DNA of 64,000 nucleotides, taken from assembly GCF_041956535.1 (NCBI RefSeq), contig NW_027192202.1, positions 728,870 to 792,869 of the forward strand, given 5' to 3'. This stretch comes from Calcarisporiella thermophila CBS 279.70. Its lineage: Eukaryota > Calcarisporiellomycota. A model generated the notes under the pieces. It worked only from the letters and a program-made list of their open reading frames with translations, ran no database searches and was not told the origin of the DNA. The position numbers were made by a program, and so were the translations under genes. The first letter of the stretch is position 1. Every line of letters starts with the position of its first letter. Shown here piece by piece: positions 1 to 10,083 of this stretch.

Positions 1-444
1 CACGTTCAAAATAGAGAAGCAGCTCACGCAACAGGTAGTATATACTCAAAAACTTGAACACACTCTCGAACAGCTTCCACAAGCCAACAAAAAGGTATCG
101 AGTTCCGAAAGCTCGCCAAAGGGCTCGCAGCAGTGAAGGTTCTCTACATTATTCTTCAGGTTAATTAGATTAAATTAGGTCAATCGTGCAGTATATTACG
201 CTTTGCCCATTTTCTCCGCTTCCCATGACTTCTCAAGAGCATCGCCACATGGACGCGCACGCTCACTCTCCTCAAGATCTAGCTCGGTAAGCTCGAGATC
301 GTAGCGCCGTGAGTATCGCAGTATAGGAAACACCCAGAGGAAAAGCCATCGTGAGAAGATGTTGAGGCCTTTACCGCCGCGAATCATAAATTTCGGAAAC
401 TGGGCTGGCGCGGGGACATCTTGCCTCCGGCCGTACCACGACAT
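1..444 (-). CDS. ABC transporter, ABCC/MRP (YOR1-like) family, N-terminal part, cut by window edge
   Basis: This is the beginning of a full-length ABCC exporter, a plasma-membrane or vacuolar ATP-driven pump for drugs and conjugates. Exon 1 (444-200) starts with ATG and carries the cytosolic lead-in typical of the family, FSRWLFLWVFPILRYSRR followed by an acidic LELTELDLEES stretch. The donor GTAATA lies at 199 and the acceptor TAG ends at 144. Exon 2 (143-1) restores frame and reads EPSLLRALWRAFGTRYLF and then a hydrophobic segment, the start of the first transmembrane domain. The nucleotide-binding domains lie beyond the left edge, so substrate and subfamily cannot be fixed. It is divergent from the Zn2Cys6 regulator on the right. 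Family assignment rests on the conserved N-terminal layout seen directly. Confidence 0.75.
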
Positions 445-1012
445 GTTTTAAGGAACTGGAGAAATAAATAGAGGATTTTTTTTCAGAAAAGGCGAAGAAA
501 TAGAGCACTGTACTTTCACAATGGACGAATAGAAGAGGAACGGGGATTAAAGCAAATAAATATATATCTCGATGAAGAAGAGAAAATAAGATGCGAGAAT
601 GCCTTAAATACCTCTATAATTGTTGGACGAAGAGGGGAGATAATGCCTCTTTGATAGCGTGTGTAACAGAAAATTAGGATGGGAAAAGGTGGATATAAAG
701 TGATTTATGGAATCTGTTTAAAAAAACTCACCGTTGCATTTGCTAGTTTAAGAAATCCTCCAATCTTTTCTTTACTGCTCAGGTTAGGTTAGTGGGCGAT
801 TGGTGCCATATTATGCCCCATAACTTTAATCCGCTGCAGGTTTATCTATTTTCTGTTGATCAATCTTCCCCTCACAATTTTGTTCGTGCTGTTGTAGTAA
901 TCTTGGGATGATGTACTAGCATTTCAACATTTCTTCGAAATTATCCATCACGTTAATCTGTATCTGTACAACTAGCTAAATTCTCATCCAAGATTATTTA
1001 ATTCAGAATACA
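445..1012. promoter_or_regulatory. Divergent intergenic promoter region between ABCC pump and Zn2Cys6 regulator
   Basis: These 568 bp separate two genes transcribed away from each other, so they must hold both promoters. The DNA is AT-rich with A and T runs. I could not identify a paired CGG operator or a convincing TATA box in it. Confidence 0.5.
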
Positions 1013-3321
1013 ATGTACGCTTCCCCGCATTATACAAATAGGAGACGGCGAGCTCTTCTCGCATGCTTGCGGTAAGCATTTCTCTGGTTAATTTGGTTTT
1101 ACTTGTGCAGGAAAGATAATTATCAATACTATTTGCACAAAGATGCCGTGAAAAGAAAGTACGCTGCTGTGGCCAGTTTCCCATGTGTCAGAGATGCAAT
1201 CTGAGTGGAGCAAAGTGTGTCTACGATGTCGAGCCTTATATGCCACTCTCAACAGAACAGGCCCCGGCTTTTGACGCCAAACTGCACGAAACTGTTCGAA
1301 ATTTACAGAAACAACTTGATAGCCTCGAAAAAGAGGTCAGAGAGCGTGTCGATTCCACAAAAACAGATAGAGCAAAGAGACAAAGGAGCGATGATAACAG
1401 CGTTGCCAGCGAAAGAGTTTGGTTGCAGCAGCGACGGCCTGTGTTAACGAAACCCATTAACTGGAGCGTTACTATGGGGGCGACCGGAGTCAGCGTAGTA
1501 ACGAATGCACAGAGCTTGACCGATTTATACCGAGCTCTCCGATCGATGATGGGGGACTCTATTCGAATCATACCAACTTCTGTGGGCATACAAAAGCCAT
1601 ACACAAAGCGCATCAAGAGTATGGCAGACGAGGACAAATTTTCTGAAGTTGATGTGGACGAGGAAGATGCAGAGGATGACGAAGATGCATGCCAAGAGAA
1701 TCGTCCTATGCTCGACTTTTGGAAGTTGACCTACGAATTGAGCGACGGACGTTCATCGCTCGACCTTGAAGATGAGGTTCCAAAGGCCTTTTGCGATTTT
1801 CTTGTGGATGTGTTCTTCTGCTGCTACTACAACCGCTGTCCCTTCGTCAACCGCCGTGATTTCTTGCGGCGATACCATGATCCACATGCTACGGACCCAA
1901 TAGATCCGCTCCTTTTGAACAGTCTTTTTGCCTTTGTGTGCCGTCATGCTTGCACATATCACTCCCATGATATCTCTCCAGAAAAGGCCAACGCCCTTGC
2001 AGTGCTTTTCCGAAATCGCGCACGCACGTTACTTGAAGAAGTATATGACCGTCCCAGCCTAACAAGCACGCAAGCACTAATGGTGAATGCATATGTTGTT
2101 GCACATGCTGCAAATCCTGGTCTGGCCTTTCTCTACTATAGCCTTGCCATACAACATGCATACGAATTGGCTACACTTGGGCCGCCTGATGGTGGAACCT
2201 TCACGCCCCAGGAAAGGGAAATCTTGCGCCGGCTGCTCTGGATGGCTTATATGGCGGATGAAGAACTTGGCACTTGCATTGGCCATGTCACTATCATTGA
2301 AGAAGAGGATTTGCTCCCTCTTGGCCTCCCTGAGCCTCTCCCCGAAGAGCTTGAAGACGAGGAGGAGGACTTCGTCGAATATTTCCGTCAGGAAATTGCC
2401 CTCATCCAGATTCGTCGACGCATATGGCGCACACTGTTCTCGTCTGGTGTGGAGTTGACGCCTGAGGCTATCCAGAGGTTGGATGATGCGCTTCTAAGAT
2501 GGATAGAAAACCTCCCGAGCAGATTCGGCTATGTGCGAGGCCAGCCCTATACGAGCATTTGGCCCTCCGCAGCTTCCTGCATGCTGCATGCAATGTTTTA
2601 TAATGCACGCATCGCAATTTACCAGCCGTATCTTCCGCGCGTGTACCAGTCCCCTCGCAACACTCCCACAAAGCCTTCCTCAACGGCTTCAACCACCGGG
2701 CCGACCGCCATTAATTCGGAACAAACATCCCCCTCCACTTTGCCTGATTCCGCATTTGAAGCGCATGCCCTCCGCATCTGCACCGACGCTGCCAACATGC
2801 TCTCGTATCTTCTACGAGAGGAGATGCGCCGTGGAATTTGCCTGGTTAATATGGAGTCGGTCGAGGCCTCGAATCGGATCCATTTTGGAAATCTGACCTT
2901 GTATCCTGGTTCACGAAGAGCAATCGAGCGCAACTTGCGAAGTAACCTACGGTTTGCTAAAACGTGTGCGGGGTATTTTACTGGCCTGCCGCACTACAGG
3001 GCATTCGGTCGCCAAATGGAAGAACAGATGATGCGTGAAGGGATCCCAATCGAGGTCGAGGACGAGAATTTACTTGAGGAAGAGGAGGAAGCTGCAAGAA
3101 TCGATGGCTCTATAGGAGTGGACACGATGCCGATGGAGGATATAACTACCAGATGTGCCGAGGCAAATATGAGTAAGATTGGCGTGACACTCCCTGCTTC
3201 AGCATCCTTACGCATGATGTCTATGGGTGATATTTACTCATCCATAGCTGGAGGTGGTGAAGGCATGGAATGGGCTGGTATGAAGAAGGAGCCAATTTTT
3301 GATACACAAAGCTGGACTTGA
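1013..3321 (+). CDS. Zn2Cys6 fungal transcription factor
   Basis: Predicted fungal-specific nuclear transcription regulator of about 745 residues. An ATG lies in mid-motif at 1183, but the true start is best placed at 1013. Exon 1 (1013-1071) ends inside the zinc cluster, an intron of about 71 bp follows, and exon 2 resumes at 1143. The splice rebuilds ACLRCREKKVRC followed by CCGQFPMCQRCNLSGAKC, a complete C-x2-C-x6-C ... C-x2-C-x6-C binuclear cluster with a basic lead-in (NRRRR). A short coiled coil follows (LHETVRNLQKQLDSLEKEV). The middle homology region covers roughly residues 220-600, including FVNRRDFLRRYHDP. The C-terminus is acidic and low in complexity. Targets are unknown. The adjacent divergent ABCC pump is an obvious candidate. 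An AATAAA-like signal lies near 3464. Confidence 0.9.
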
Positions 3322-3579
3322 AAAATGAAACAACATCATATATTTTTTTACCACCACCAAATCATATTTGTGATAACATTCCCCCTAGGCTGTACTTTTT
3401 AAATGGATATATCTTCTCTGTTTGGAACTCTTTATTTTTTTCTTTACGTAAATCTGTATAATTAATAAAGGATACTACCTATTTATATTCGATTTCCAAT
3501 GCTAAGGAAATATTGCAAACTTGTCGTGAATCCTGGCTAGTAAAAGAATACAGAAACCAGATACACGGGAGACTTCTAC

Positions 3580-4551
3580 TCAGCTGTCTACAGAAAAATC
3601 CGCGACATGCTTGTAGAGCCACGACTGCATCCTCTGGACTTCTTCGCCCACCAGCTCCGTCAGATCTTCAGATAGGAAATTTGCACGGCCCTCTTCTATG
3701 AGATCCAATGTGTCTAACAACATCTCAACCTCTTCATCCGTCGGATGGCCGTGAAAGCAGCCTTTGGCTGGGCTTTTCCGCCCATCCCGCAATTTGCGAA
3801 GATTCCGCCCGAGCTCCTCACGGGTAACCTGGGTGTAGGTGATTTGCTTGTGGAGAATTGTACTAAGCTGAAGAGCAATTTGAGAAATGCTGAGTGGCTC
3901 TGGTCCCTGCAGTTGGTAGCGTGGTTTTTTCACATATTGACTGCAAGTCATTCTGCTCTCATCTTCGACCATTTTAAGCAAGATAACGCGAAGAGCCCTG
4001 GCCACATCGCGTAAATCCACAGGGGCAAACGCACGGTCATTGCCCATCGTCATACGAATACAGTTTTCAGCTCGAATTGCTGGTGCCCAAAGCCAAAGAA
4101 GCTGGAATACGAAAGGAACCCGCATAATGGTCAGCCATTGAAGCTGCTCAAATAGAACCTCAATCTCGTGGAATTGCTTTAAACGCCCCACCGGTTGATC
4201 AGCTCCAACCACACTTAGGAGAACTGCTCCAATATTTTCCCGCTGTAGCACCCGCATTACAAGTTTCGAGACATTGGTAAGGCTGCTTTCTATCTCAGGT
4301 ACGTAGACAAGTATTTCTATGCCAGACAAAGCCTCGTTCAGGGTCCTTTCTTCGGAATAGTCGATTTTCCGGAGGTTGGCGCCTTTATTCTCGAGATTTT
4401 TGCAGAGCGAAATATCTCGGCAAAGGCAACGTATTTCGGCAAAGTCGTCACCGCGCATTTCAAGTAGATAAGATGCTAAAGTGTTAGCATACGGGTTATC
4501 AGTTGAGGCCAAAGCAATGCGTGGGAGGCTACAGGCTGACTCTTCACCCAT
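3580..4551 (-). CDS. NmrA-like NAD(P)-binding Rossmann protein
   Basis: A single-exon gene of 323 residues starting at an ATG (4551). The N-terminus RIALASTDNPYANTLASYLL fits a Rossmann first strand, but the glycine motif is degenerate, with no clear GxxGxxG. Later segments fit the NmrA/SDR-atypical fold: IEILVYVPEIES, VLLSVVGADQPVGRLKQFHE, the MRVPFVFQLLWLW region, and FAPVDLRDVARAL, which is the conserved 'D..D.A' region. Such proteins are often redox sensors or quinone reductases. With the weak dinucleotide motif, a sensor or binding role is at least as likely as catalysis. The C-terminal helical part has DEEVEMLLDTLDLIEEG. It is convergent with the Zn2Cys6 gene and co-directional with APN1. 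The exact substrate is unknown. Confidence 0.7.
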   Translation of the reverse strand: MGEESACSLPRIALASTDNPYANTLASYLLEMRGDDFAEIRCLCRDISLCKNLENKGANLRKIDYSEERTLNEALSGIEILVYVPEIESSLTNVSKLVMRVLQRENIGAVLLSVVGADQPVGRLKQFHEIEVLFEQLQWLTIMRVPFVFQLLWLWAPAIRAENCIRMTMGNDRAFAPVDLRDVARALRVILLKMVEDESRMTCSQYVKKPRYQLQGPEPLSISQIALQLSTILHKQITYTQVTREELGRNLRKLRDGRKSPAKGCFHGHPTDEEVEMLLDTLDLIEEGRANFLSEDLTELVGEEVQRMQSWLYKHVADFSVDS

Positions 4552-4792
4552 GGTTTAAGCGATATTTTCAAAGGAAAATGGTTCAAATCCTGAAAAAGTG
4601 TAGGATGTGGTGCGTTTATATAGGTGACTCCTTTTGGGTTAGATGTTTCTAAAAGTTTCTAATGCTCGAATTTATTAAGAGAACACGCTTATGCATGCAG
4701 GGAGGTTTGAGGCGATGCTGGGAAAACTCTTGTTGTATAACTTCGGCATAATAGTCATCGCATCTCTAACTATTAATTTCGTCTGAATTGTG

Positions 4793-6185
4793 TTATTTTT
4801 TGCCCGCCTTTTCTTTCTTTTTCTTCTCCGTAAAGTAAGGTTGTGTATGTGGAACGTTGGATGCACCTATTAATCCCCTTAATGCCTCTAATTCACGTTT
4901 CCATGTCTCCATGCCTTCTTGGCCTAAAGGCGTTTCAAGTATGAGCGGAATACAGTTGGTGCGCAAGTCATTCATTATCAACCGGAACGCCTCCCACCTG
5001 GTCGAAATAATTTTAGTCATTTTTCTATTTAAAAAAATAGTAGTTGAAGAGAGGTACCCTATGTGTCCCTGACCTAGATTTGCGTGTCGATCGCGCTTTG
5101 ATCCGAGCTCAGTCAGCGAGTCATTGAGGTGCATGCCACGGAGGTAACCACCAAGATATTTGTCGAACTCCTTCATTGTATCCTCATAAGTTTCTTTTGT
5201 TCTAATATCGTATCCCTGTCATAATAGGGGTTTAATGGATATGGTAAAAGAGAATAGAAAACGGAAAAATATATTACAGCCGCAAACATGTGGCAGGTAT
5301 CCAGGCACACTCCTACGCGCGACTTTTCCTTGACATTGTCTATTATGGCTCGAAGCTCTTGGAAACGCGAGCCAACGACATGCCCAGCCCCAGCCTGCAA
5401 AGGAAAAAATATTGAATGGAGCATATCTTGATATTGAAATAGCTTTTATGCCCACCATATTTTCTAAAACACAAACTACTTCTTTGGTTGCTTTATGCGC
5501 CCGATTGATGTTTTCTGCGATGTATTTTATGGATTCTTCTGTACTACAAGCTCCAACCGTCGATCCGGGGCTACAATATTCTAGAAATATCAGAATGATG
5601 TGGATCTTTTTGTGATTTATCTGCATGCTCACTGAAAATTATAGAATCGTAATCCCAGCATTTCACATCGCTTCAGATCGTCCAGGAAATTATTATATGA
5701 TTTTTCTCGTTTTTCTTCGTCTGGGTTCCCTAAATTGATTAAATAGCTCCCATGAGGCAATATTGAATTGTTGCAAATGGAATGTGACGAGCACGCCTCG
5801 CGGAAGAGTGCGACTTGGGAGGAGGTTAGAGGAGGGGAGCTCCATTTGCGCTGAGATTTGAGAAAGAGAGCAAATGCATTTGCCCTTTTAAGTGCAATAG
5901 CTTTCGTGGAAATCAGTACAAGCAAGGCAAATCTAGAGAATGGAAAGAGGGGGCGTATTACCCTATCTCAATGCTATTCCCTACAGCATTATGTACTCCT
6001 CCTGCAGCCGAAACATGTGCCCCGATCAATTTGGGTAGCTTGGATATAGCAGGCATGGATCCTGATGATTTTTTTCTCTTGTTTTGACGATTCAGTGATG
6101 GTGTGGATTCAAGAAATGCAATGATAATAGTGTCAAAATCCCTTTGTTCCTCGATAAGAAGCGGTGGGATTCTAAATCTAGACAT
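4793..6185 (-). CDS. APN1: Apurinic/apyrimidinic endonuclease IV (Apn1)
   Basis: Base-excision repair enzyme that cleaves 5' of abasic sites and removes 3' blocking groups with a three-metal active site, in nucleus and mitochondria. Spliced exons give the family in order: [19 protein letters not shown] (metal His), [56 protein letters not shown] (metal Glu), [17 protein letters not shown] (metal Asp and His), [26 protein letters not shown] and [10 protein letters not shown]. All expected metal ligands appear present. Five introns were inferred, among them one after NSIEIG and one inside NFH. The start is taken at ATG 6185 (MSRFRIPP). A shorter start at 6056 (MPAISKLPK) is possible, and the two could give different compartments. 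The lysine-rich tail may act as a nuclear signal. Divergent from SGT1. Confidence 0.9.
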
Positions 6186-6319
6186 GTCTATGAACAGCGT
6201 AAAAAATACAAGCAAGGGCAAGTCACGAGCTCGATCGTTTTTAATCTTTATATTTTCCTTAGTGTTCCAAAAAATTATTTCGTGTAAAAAAGACTCCAGC
6301 ATTTCTAATTCTCTATCCA

Positions 6320-7209
6320 ATGGATAAGGAAGCATCGAGTAATATATCAGATTTCTCCTAGATATTCTACTAAAATGTGATTAGTAGCTAACGAAATATA
6401 TCATTAAATCTACCGCGATAATAATAGATACAGCTCCTGAAGCCGTGCCTCATCCAGCAAGCTTCATTCCTCCATCGCGTATCCGGTAAGGAATGTTTTT
6501 TTTTTCTTCCCATTTAATTTTGCGCTCATCTTTGGCATACTAGACATGAGTGGTTCCAGAACGACGAGTTTATCACTGTTAGCGTATTCATCAAGAATGC
6601 TTCTAAAGACAAAGTAGAGGTCAACATTGGCAAACAATCTGTAAGAATCGATTCAAATATATCACGCTTTATATTCACTTGGCTCACGTAAATGCATTTT
6701 TAAAGCTTTCCGTAACTATCAAGCTCCCAACTGGATCCGACTTCTCTCTTGAGCTCGATCCATTAGCACACGAGATTATCCCTTCTGAGAGCAAACATGA
6801 GGTGCTCTCAACCAAAATCGAAATTAAGCTTAAGAAGGCATTTGCTGGGATAAAGTGGGGTGCTCTTGAGGGCGAGGATAAATTGTTTCCCACGCCAACT
6901 CCTCCCAACTCCTCCTCAACCTCTACTGCTCCTTTTACCTATCCAACCTCGTCTAAGAAGGGCCCCAAGAACTGGGATAAAATCGACGTGGACGAGGAAA
7001 AACCTGAGGGAGATGCGGCGTTGCAAGCTCTCTTTCAACAGATCTACAAGGATGCTGATGAAGATACAAGGAGAGCAATGATCAAGAGCTATGTAGAGAG
7101 TGGAGGGACATGTCTTTCCACTAATTGGAATGAGGTCGGGAACAAGCGCGTGGAAGCTAAACCGCCGGAGGGCATGATCGCAAAGAAGGTACAAGGAAAT
7201 TTAAAATGA
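6320..7209 (+). CDS. SGT1: SGT1 co-chaperone (CS + SGS domains, no TPR)
   Basis: HSP90 co-chaperone that helps assemble SCF ubiquitin ligases and kinetochores. Four exons (about 6320-6338, 6428-6485, 6544-6640, 6706-7209) give 225 residues. After a short proline-rich lead comes the CS domain: [37 protein letters not shown], and [20 protein letters not shown] serine/threonine-rich linker follows, then the SGS domain with [42 protein letters not shown] and a C-terminal PPEGM. The N-terminal TPR domain of yeast and human SGT1 is missing. The 5' exon (ATG 6320, seven codons) is an inference supported by clean splice borders and frame. A poly(A)-like AATAAA lies near 7298. Confidence 0.88.
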
Positions 7210-7403
7210 ATTGAATTGGTATAAAGAGTCAGGAAAGGTACTGACGGGTGTTTCTACTTTCTATAGTATGATGTGTAGCGATGAGAACTTGTTCGTGAAT
7301 AAATATTTGTTTCTCATTTGACTGTAGCCTTCAACTCAGAACTTTGCTTATTTTCATGTATATATTATGGGTTCGATTTTAATGAAGTTGAAGAATTACC
7401 AAA

Positions 7404-8281
7404 CTATATGTACAAACTTCCGGCAGCTTCAGAAGAAGCATGTCCCTTTGGATTGAAGGATGATTTTGCTCTGTTTTCAAACTTGGTTTGAATGCCTAGG
7501 CTACTCGCAGCGGCTGCAAGCTGAGTGGTGGTTTCGTCCTGCGGGGAAATCGATACGAGAGCACAAGCTGGGTGGCCACGAATTTCCGCCTATAACGATA
7601 CCGTAAACTAATGAATGAACTAGCACCATAAAAATATGAAGCAGAAATTCATTACATAGGAGAGAACAGTCGCACCCAAACCGCTAAGGAAGTTTGGAGG
7701 CAACAGTTGAGGAACCTGTAGTGATTTTGTCCACCCGGAAGTTTCAAGTCGCCTTATCAAGAAATCCCCAGCCCTTTCATCCGAGATATAGCCCTGCCAA
7801 AGAGAATCCACCACAACAATACTACAGGAAAATTATTGATAAATAGAGAAACTTGTGGCCACTATCCAATAGATTCGCGATACTATACCTCTGGACTTCT
7901 ACTTTTTCTAGCAGTTCTACCACCCATCGGTCCTCCTCATATCTTCTTTCTTCTCCTACAAAACCTCTCTCCTTGAAACATAGAATAAGCTCCTCTCCGT
8001 TCGATTTTAATTCCGCATAAATTTGATCTTCGTTCTTCACTTCTCCTATCATCTCTCCATCAGTAGTAGTCATTCCAGAGCAATCGACAATGAGCGTTTT
8101 GAATTTTTTCTGTGGTAGCGCGGGTATATTGACGGGACTAGAGGGAGAAATAAGATCGGGCTCGTCATCGGATTCATCCAGTGTATAGCGTGGGGCCGGA
8201 GCGTAATCGAAGTCCTATAGAGGAGAAGATGCATTACTACGATTGAATGGACTAAATTGCCATGTGAGTATAGCTCACCAT
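7404..8281 (-). CDS. PBA1: Proteasome assembly chaperone 1 (Pba1/PAC1)
   Basis: Predicted chaperone that, paired with Pba2, caps nascent 20S proteasome alpha rings. Four exons were inferred. The ATG sits alone at 8281 before a GTGAGC donor, and the protein then reads DFDYAPAPRYTLDESDDE. Core segments include FKTLIVDCSG, SIVVVDSLWQGYI, PNFLSGLGATVLSY and AEIRGHPACALVSIS. The last two align well with the LPAAVLSY region of human PSMG1. The protein ends in SLYI, a perfect HbYX (hydrophobic-Tyr-any) tail, the element by which Pba1 docks into alpha-ring pockets. Length is about 235 residues, a little shorter than yeast Pba1. Convergent with SGT1. The call rests on the C-terminal third and the tail; the N-terminal half is poorly conserved. 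Confidence 0.72.
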
Positions 8282-8723
8282 TATTGTAGAAAAGTATACA
8301 AGTTTATCAAAGGGAAAGCGGAGCCGTGTGTAATTTATCCTTATCCAATGCTAAATACGCGTAATTCAACCCTAGATTCGTCATCAGATTACGTTCATTA
8401 AATTTCCAGTTGCATAAAAAAAAATACGACTAATAAAATAGGCTAAAAAAGATAATAGCTCCGGGAAGAGTTGAGAAACGACAATACACTTTCGGGGAGC
8501 GGGGGTGATGAAGACATAGGCCATAAATACTGGCTATGAGACTGCAACTCCTTTCTCACAGCCGATAACATATGCTTTCAATGTAGCTGTATTAATCGAA
8601 TTTAATACTAATAATTATAGGTTTTTCAGGAATAAATAAGTATAAAATAGATCGAAAGTTTTAAGTAGCCGTTAAACTACAGACGGATATTGACGGTAGA
8701 TATCGCTGCATAGATCATCATAG
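8282..8723. other. Intergenic, nothing recognised
   Basis: AT-rich stretch of 442 bp between the PBA1 start and the ERG26 stop. It should contain the PBA1 promoter and the ERG26 3' end. I see no RNA gene, repeat or supported ORF. Confidence 0.4.
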
Positions 8724-9916
8724 CTATTTCTTCTTCTTTTCATCTTGCTGCTCTTTCAATTCTCCAAAGGATCTTAAGCTTCTCCGCAGTCCCTCTGCCA
8801 GATCTATCTTGGGATCGTATCCAAGCAAGCGCCTTGCTTTTTCGATGTTCAAGTATCTTGGTCGCGTGGCGTGGCGGATATTCGCGCGTGTTAAACCGGG
8901 CGTCGCGGCCTTGCCGGTGATTTTGGCCTTTATTTCCCCGACGATCTCAATGAAGAACGCGAGAACGAGAGAGACATGGTATGGGATGACTATGGGGGTA
9001 AAGTGAATGCCCATGAGGGCCCAGACCATATGGGCGAAATCCCAAAAGTAGATAGGGGTGCCATTTGTGATGTTGAATATCTATGGATGCAGTAATCTAT
9101 CTTGTTAAACTACTCTTTGATAAATTAATGCTGTTTGAAGGTGTTACCTGGCCATTGACCTCCTCCACTGCAATCAGCTTCTCGGCAGCAAGCAAATGGG
9201 CCTCGGCCAAATTCTCCACATAGGTAAAATCGGACAGGGCGGTGTTGTTTCCAATTTGGAAGCGATGCTGGTTATTTTTGGCGACTTGAATCATTCTAGG
9301 AATCGCCAAACGATCATGAGGACCGAAGATTCCTGTAGGTCTAATGACGGCGGAATATAGAACAGGTGGATCATTGGCAGCAACTACAAGCCTTTCCGCC
9401 TCGGCCTAACATATGAATGGATATCGTGTGAAATGATTTCATCAATAAAATCTTCCTATGAGTAATCTATACCTTGGAAGCGCTATAGTCATCAATGTGC
9501 ACGTCGGGGTATGGAGTTGTCTCATCACCATTGACCATCTTTGGCTCTCCCGCCTGGAAGATAACACTTCCAGAACTCGTGTATACCAATTTCTTCACAC
9601 CCGCCTCCCTGCATGCTTTTATCACGTTTTGTGTTCCAAGAATGTTAACTTGGTAGAGTATCTCCTTCCCAGCGGTAAATAGAGGTGATGCTGTGTGGAT
9701 GACGACAGAGATGTCCTTGCACGAAGAGACAACGTCTTCATACTTGCGAAGGTCACCCACGATGTATTCCACATTGGGAGTGTCGCCCGCGTTCAGGTCG
9801 AAGACGACAATTCGATCGACAAGGGAAGGGGACTCGGATCGTTTGATAACAAGCTGGTCAACGATATGCCGGCCGAGGAAACCATTGCCACCAACAACAA
9901 GGTAGCTTTCTGCCAT
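8724..9916 (-). CDS. ERG26: Sterol-4-alpha-carboxylate 3-dehydrogenase (decarboxylating), Erg26
   Basis: ER-bound enzyme of ergosterol synthesis. It oxidises the 3-beta-hydroxyl of 4-carboxysterols with NAD, causing C4 decarboxylation, together with Erg25 and Erg27. Three exons. The first (9916 to about 9470) starts with YLVVGGNGFLGRHIVDQL, the Rossmann GxxGxxG, then FDLNAGD and VVIHTASP, and ends at DDYSASK, the catalytic YxxxK. The second carries VIRPTGIFGPHDR and DFTYVENLAEAHLLAA. The third carries FNITNGTPIYFWDF and hydrophobic membrane-associated stretches, then YLNIEKARRLLGYDPKIDLAEG and a lysine-rich tail. All 3beta-HSD family landmarks are present. Divergent from AOS1 with 167 bp between starts. 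Confidence 0.93.
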
Positions 9917-10083
9917 GTTTTTTTACGAGATGATTAAAGACTATATTTAAAGTGGATTTACGCAAGGACGAGTTCTCTAAGTCCTGGATGGCGGGTTCGG
10001 ATCGATGTTTTGTGGCGCAGAAATCGGGTTCAAGTAGAGAAGCAACCTGAAAAACGATATTGACTTAAAATCGAGAGTCTGAC

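Noticed and set aside
3580-6185. A secondary-metabolite cluster around the regulator, pump and NmrA-like gene
   Set aside because: No polyketide synthase, NRPS, terpene cyclase or tailoring enzyme in reach; the neighbours are APN1 and SGT1. A cluster beyond the left edge cannot be excluded.
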